A program made the position numbers and the translations under genes. From the NCBI GenBank assembly GCA_965661765.1, contig CBFIFE010000014.1, positions 1 to 51,617 of the forward strand: a DNA stretch of 51,617 nt. Direction: 5' to 3'. The DNA comes from JBMYZL01 sp965661765 (GTDB lineage Bacteria > Bacteroidota > Bacteroidia > Flavobacteriales_D > Sanyastnellaceae). How positions within the stretch are numbered: the stretch's first letter is position 1; every line of letters starts with the position of its first letter. Positions 49,130 through 51,617 of the stretch are shown here, piece after piece. The notes below the pieces were generated by a model. It saw only the letters and a list, made by a program, of their open reading frames with translations, was not told the origin of the DNA and made no database searches.

Positions 49130-51490
49130 GTGTTGAAAATCGTCCCCCCCTTCGTCTGCTTGGTCGGACTGATGTTCCTCAGCCAGGGCATTCAAGCCCA
49201 GCGGCTTCCGCGGGAAATCCATGCAGTGCGCGGCACCGCCAGCATCGACGGCAGCCTGGACGAACCCGCGTGGCAAGACGCCCCGGTGGCCGGCAACCTC
49301 ACGCAGTACACCCCACAACCGTTCGGACAACCCAGCCAACGCACAGAAGTTCGTTTCCTGTACGATGACGCCGCGCTCTACATCGGCGCACGGATGTGGG
49401 ACAACGCCCCCGACTCCATCCTCCACCAAATGTCCGAGCGCGACAACTTTGACAACACGGACAACTTTGGGATTTGGTTCAGCACCTTCAACGACGGTCT
49501 CAATGGCGTCCGGTTCTCCACCACCCCGGAAGGCATTCAGATGGACGAGCTTCTGACGGCAGACAACGCCGATGCCAGCTGGAACGCGGTCTGGGATGTC
49601 GCCTCGCGCATCGACAGCGCGGGCTGGGTGGCCGAATTCCGAATTCCTTGGATGGCCTTCCGCTTCCCCGACAAGGCCGAGCAAGAATGGGGGATGAACT
49701 TCTACCGCACAATCCGGCGTCACCGGGAAGACGACGTTTGGAACCCCATGGACCCCACCCAAGAGGGGCTCATGAACCAAGGCGGCATCCTCAGGGGCAT
49801 CCGGGACATCGATCCACCGGCGCGCATCAGCCTCTTCCCCTATTTCAGCGGCTACGCCTTGCGCGACGCCGAAGGCAATCCGGCGAGCGAATACCGCGGT
49901 GGCATGGACCTGAAACTCGGGCTGGGCGAGGCTTTCACCCTGGACATGACGCTGATCCCGGATTTCGGCCAGGTCGTCAGCGACAACCTCGTCCTGAACC
50001 TCTCCCCTTTCGAGATTCAATTCGACGAAAACCGGCAATTTTTCCGCGAAGGCACCGAACTCTTCAACAAATCGGGCGTCTTTTACTCCCGCCGGGTGGG
50101 CGCTGCCGACACCCAGCTCCTGAATGCCACAAAGATTTCGGGGCGCACCGAATCGGGCATGGGTGTGGGGCTCATGCAGGCGGTCGCGCGCGAAAATGCT
50201 GACAGCAGTTTGACGGGGTATACGGTCGCGGTTTTGGACCAAAACCTGCCCAACAATTCCTTCATCAACACCACCACAGCCCTCACCACCCGTGAGGGCG
50301 ACCGGTACGACGCCTGGGTTCAAAGCCTGGATCTGCGACTTCTCGACAAGGAGAACAAATGGAGCCTCATGCTCGGCGGCGGGCTCAATCGGAAGTTCAA
50401 CGCCGAACCTGGCGAGGACGATGAGGGCGACACCTGGAGCGTTCGTCTGGCTCGCCTGCAAGGCAACCTGACCTATTACGTCGGACATTATGAGGAATCA
50501 GAACACTTCGACCCGAATGACCTGGGCTTCCTCCAAGCGCCGAACGAGGTCGTCACGTATGGCGGCTTGGCCTATCGCATTGTGGAGCCGTTCGGGCGGA
50601 TCAACCGAATGAATTGGTCCCTCGATCTTTCCCGATTGATGATCGAAACCCCGCGACTGGTGAGCGCCTGGAACTTGAGCGCCGCCTGGCGTTTCACCAC
50701 CCGCTCCTTCGATACTTGGAACTTCGACTTCAGCTGGAACCCCACGACCACACAAAACGTGTTTGCCTCGCGGGTGCCGGGCTTGATTTGGCAAGAACCG
50801 GCGTGGTGGATGATCAACGGCTGGTTTTCGAGCGACTACCGCCGGCGTTTCGCGCTCGACCTCGGGGCCTGGCACGCTTCCGGCCCGACCTTCCGGAATT
50901 GGGACGAAACCACCCTGCGAATTGCCCCGCGCTTCCGCGTCAACGACCGCTTGATGACCACGTATGTATGGAAGGTGATTCACCGCGGCCACGAGCGCGG
51001 ATGGGCCGACGTCCTCGGCACCAGCGAGGACCCCATCAGCCTTTTCGGCGACCGCACAAACCGCGAAATCACCCAGGTCCTCACCGCCTCCTACATCTTC
51101 ACCAACCGGATGTCCCTGACCGCTCGAATCCGGCACTCCTGGTCCACCGTCCGCTACCACGACTTCCTGGTCCTTGACCCCGACGGCTTCATGATCCCCA
51201 CGGACGTGGTCACCCTGCGCCCCGACGGGACCTCCGACTACGACGTCAACTACAACGCTTGGAGCGTCGACTTGGTCTACCGGTGGATTTTCTCCCCCGG
51301 CTCCGAGTTGGCCGTCGTTTGGAAAAACAATTTGGTCCAACAGGTGGAGGGCCGCGACATCCCCGAGGATTATTGGACCAATTGGAACCAAATGGTGGAG
51401 ACGGGATTCATCAATTCGCTCTCCCTCCGTGCGACGTTCTTCGTGGACTATTCTCGGTTCAAGCAGGGGTTGAGGGGGTTTCAGGAGTGA
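49130..51490 (+). CDS. DUF5916 protein with N-terminal CBM9-like domain, predicted outer-membrane barrel
   Basis: The product is 786 residues from a GTG start. A signal peptide covers about 1-24 (ending QGIQAQ). Residues about 30-210 are a CBM9-like domain: IDGSLDEPAWQDAPVAGNLTQYTPQPFG is the typical entry (split over two strands), then EVRFLYDDAALYIGARM and DNFGIWFSTFNDG. The remaining 570 residues are the DUF5916 region, with alternating barrel strands and many aromatic residues. DUF5916 proteins are common in Bacteroidota and Gemmatimonadota and have no established role. The stop codon TGA lies in the first unit of a G-rich repeat array. Confidence 0.9.
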   Translation: MLKIVPPFVCLVGLMFLSQGIQAQRLPREIHAVRGTASIDGSLDEPAWQDAPVAGNLTQYTPQPFGQPSQRTEVRFLYDDAALYIGARMWDNAPDSILHQMSERDNFDNTDNFGIWFSTFNDGLNGVRFSTTPEGIQMDELLTADNADASWNAVWDVASRIDSAGWVAEFRIPWMAFRFPDKAEQEWGMNFYRTIRRHREDDVWNPMDPTQEGLMNQGGILRGIRDIDPPARISLFPYFSGYALRDAEGNPASEYRGGMDLKLGLGEAFTLDMTLIPDFGQVVSDNLVLNLSPFEIQFDENRQFFREGTELFNKSGVFYSRRVGAADTQLLNATKISGRTESGMGVGLMQAVARENADSSLTGYTVAVLDQNLPNNSFINTTTALTTREGDRYDAWVQSLDLRLLDKENKWSLMLGGGLNRKFNAEPGEDDEGDTWSVRLARLQGNLTYYVGHYEESEHFDPNDLGFLQAPNEVVTYGGLAYRIVEPFGRINRMNWSLDLSRLMIETPRLVSAWNLSAAWRFTTRSFDTWNFDFSWNPTTTQNVFASRVPGLIWQEPAWWMINGWFSSDYRRRFALDLGAWHASGPTFRNWDETTLRIAPRFRVNDRLMTTYVWKVIHRGHERGWADVLGTSEDPISLFGDRTNREITQVLTASYIFTNRMSLTARIRHSWSTVRYHDFLVLDPDGFMIPTDVVTLRPDGTSDYDVNYNAWSVDLVYRWIFSPGSELAVVWKNNLVQQVEGRDIPEDYWTNWNQMVETGFINSLSLRATFFVDYSRFKQGLRGFQE

Positions 51491-51617
51491 CCCGGAGTGA
51501 CCAGGGTGACCAGGGTTGACCAAGGTGACGAGGGTTGACCAAGGTGACTAGGAGACGAGGAGACGAGGGAGGCGAGGGAGGCGAGGGGGACTAAGAGACT
51601 AGGGGACTAAGGGGACT
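51484..51617 (+). repeat. G-rich repeat array at the right window edge
   Basis: Units such as GGAGTGACC, AGGGTGACC, AAGGTGACG and later GGAGACGAG and GGGGACTAA run to the end of the window and continue beyond it. The TGA stop of the DUF5916 gene is part of the first unit. Confidence 0.85.

Noticed and set aside
28933..51617. Repeat arrays read as telomere or plasmid iterons
   Set aside because: They are scattered between ordinary chromosomal genes, vary in orientation, and no replication initiator gene is nearby.

Overview
The window comes from a Bacteroidota chromosome, most likely a fairly GC-rich member of the Flavobacteriales-like lineages (inferred, not proven). The lines of evidence are: type IX secretion (T9SS) type A and type B C-terminal sorting domains, a FISUMP domain, a TonB receptor with a carboxypeptidase-like N-terminal domain, DUF5916 and choice-of-anchor-B proteins, the bacillithiol enzyme BshC, the near absence of Shine-Dalgarno sequences, and many start codons preceded by the Bacteroidota -7 element TAnnTTTG. 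I see no rRNA, tRNA, insertion sequence, phage or CRISPR array.

Layout. 1-5531: secreted proteins (a FISUMP protein cut by the left edge, a trypsin-like T9SS protease), an S41 protease, a DUF1573 lipoprotein and a small outer-membrane protein. 5550-11128 (all minus): a sulfide/redox and respiration block running PCD, Crp/Fnr regulator, rhodanese, thioredoxin, sulfide:quinone oxidoreductase, CydA, CydB. 11183-13020: DegT aminotransferase plus initiating sugar transferase. 13040-19685: transglutaminase-like protein, a rhomboid with a collagen-like tail, dnaN, GT9, RuvX and BshC. 19720-23066: a T9SS type B protein and an ECF sigma / anti-sigma / barrel-like protein / small membrane protein operon. 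23129-30722 (minus): a solute-binding lipoprotein, then a translationally coupled set of PqqD-like protein, HprK-like kinase fused to three GT2 glycosyltransferases, and nucleotidyltransferase-like protein, followed by an ACMSD-type amidohydrolase. 30753-35940: TonB receptor, MsbA-like ABC exporter and a secreted protein of unknown role. 36094-41581: choice-of-anchor-B/MopE-like protein, SDR epimerase, cupredoxin-FAS1x4 protein. 41882-51490: photolyase, CaiB CoA-transferase, AMP nucleosidase, LysM lytic transglycosylase, RfbC, Wza-like export protein, GNAT, MltG and a DUF5916 protein.

Three things stand out. (i) The PqqD-like / kinase-GT-GT-GT / nucleotidyltransferase operon looks like an unusual fused version of the HPr-rel-A type systems and has no recognisable target in the window. 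(ii) A dispersed G-rich 9-bp repeat family (unit close to GGGTGACTA) sits at five places at gene ends; in the rhomboid gene it lies in frame and encodes a collagen-like Gly-X-Y tail, and at two other genes it supplies the stop codon. (iii) At least eleven genes have TAnnTTTG, TAnnTTCG or TAnnTTGC ending only 4-8 nt before the start codon, which predicts leaderless or nearly leaderless mRNAs.

Functional links: SQR would feed electrons from sulfide into the quinone pool and the bd oxidase, which is known to resist sulfide, would remove them. Rhodanese, thioredoxin and bacillithiol (BshC) could handle the sulfane sulfur. DegT, sugar transferase, GT9, RfbC and the Wza-like protein are scattered parts of surface polysaccharide synthesis. 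MltG, the LysM lytic transglycosylase and the S41 protease belong to envelope maintenance.
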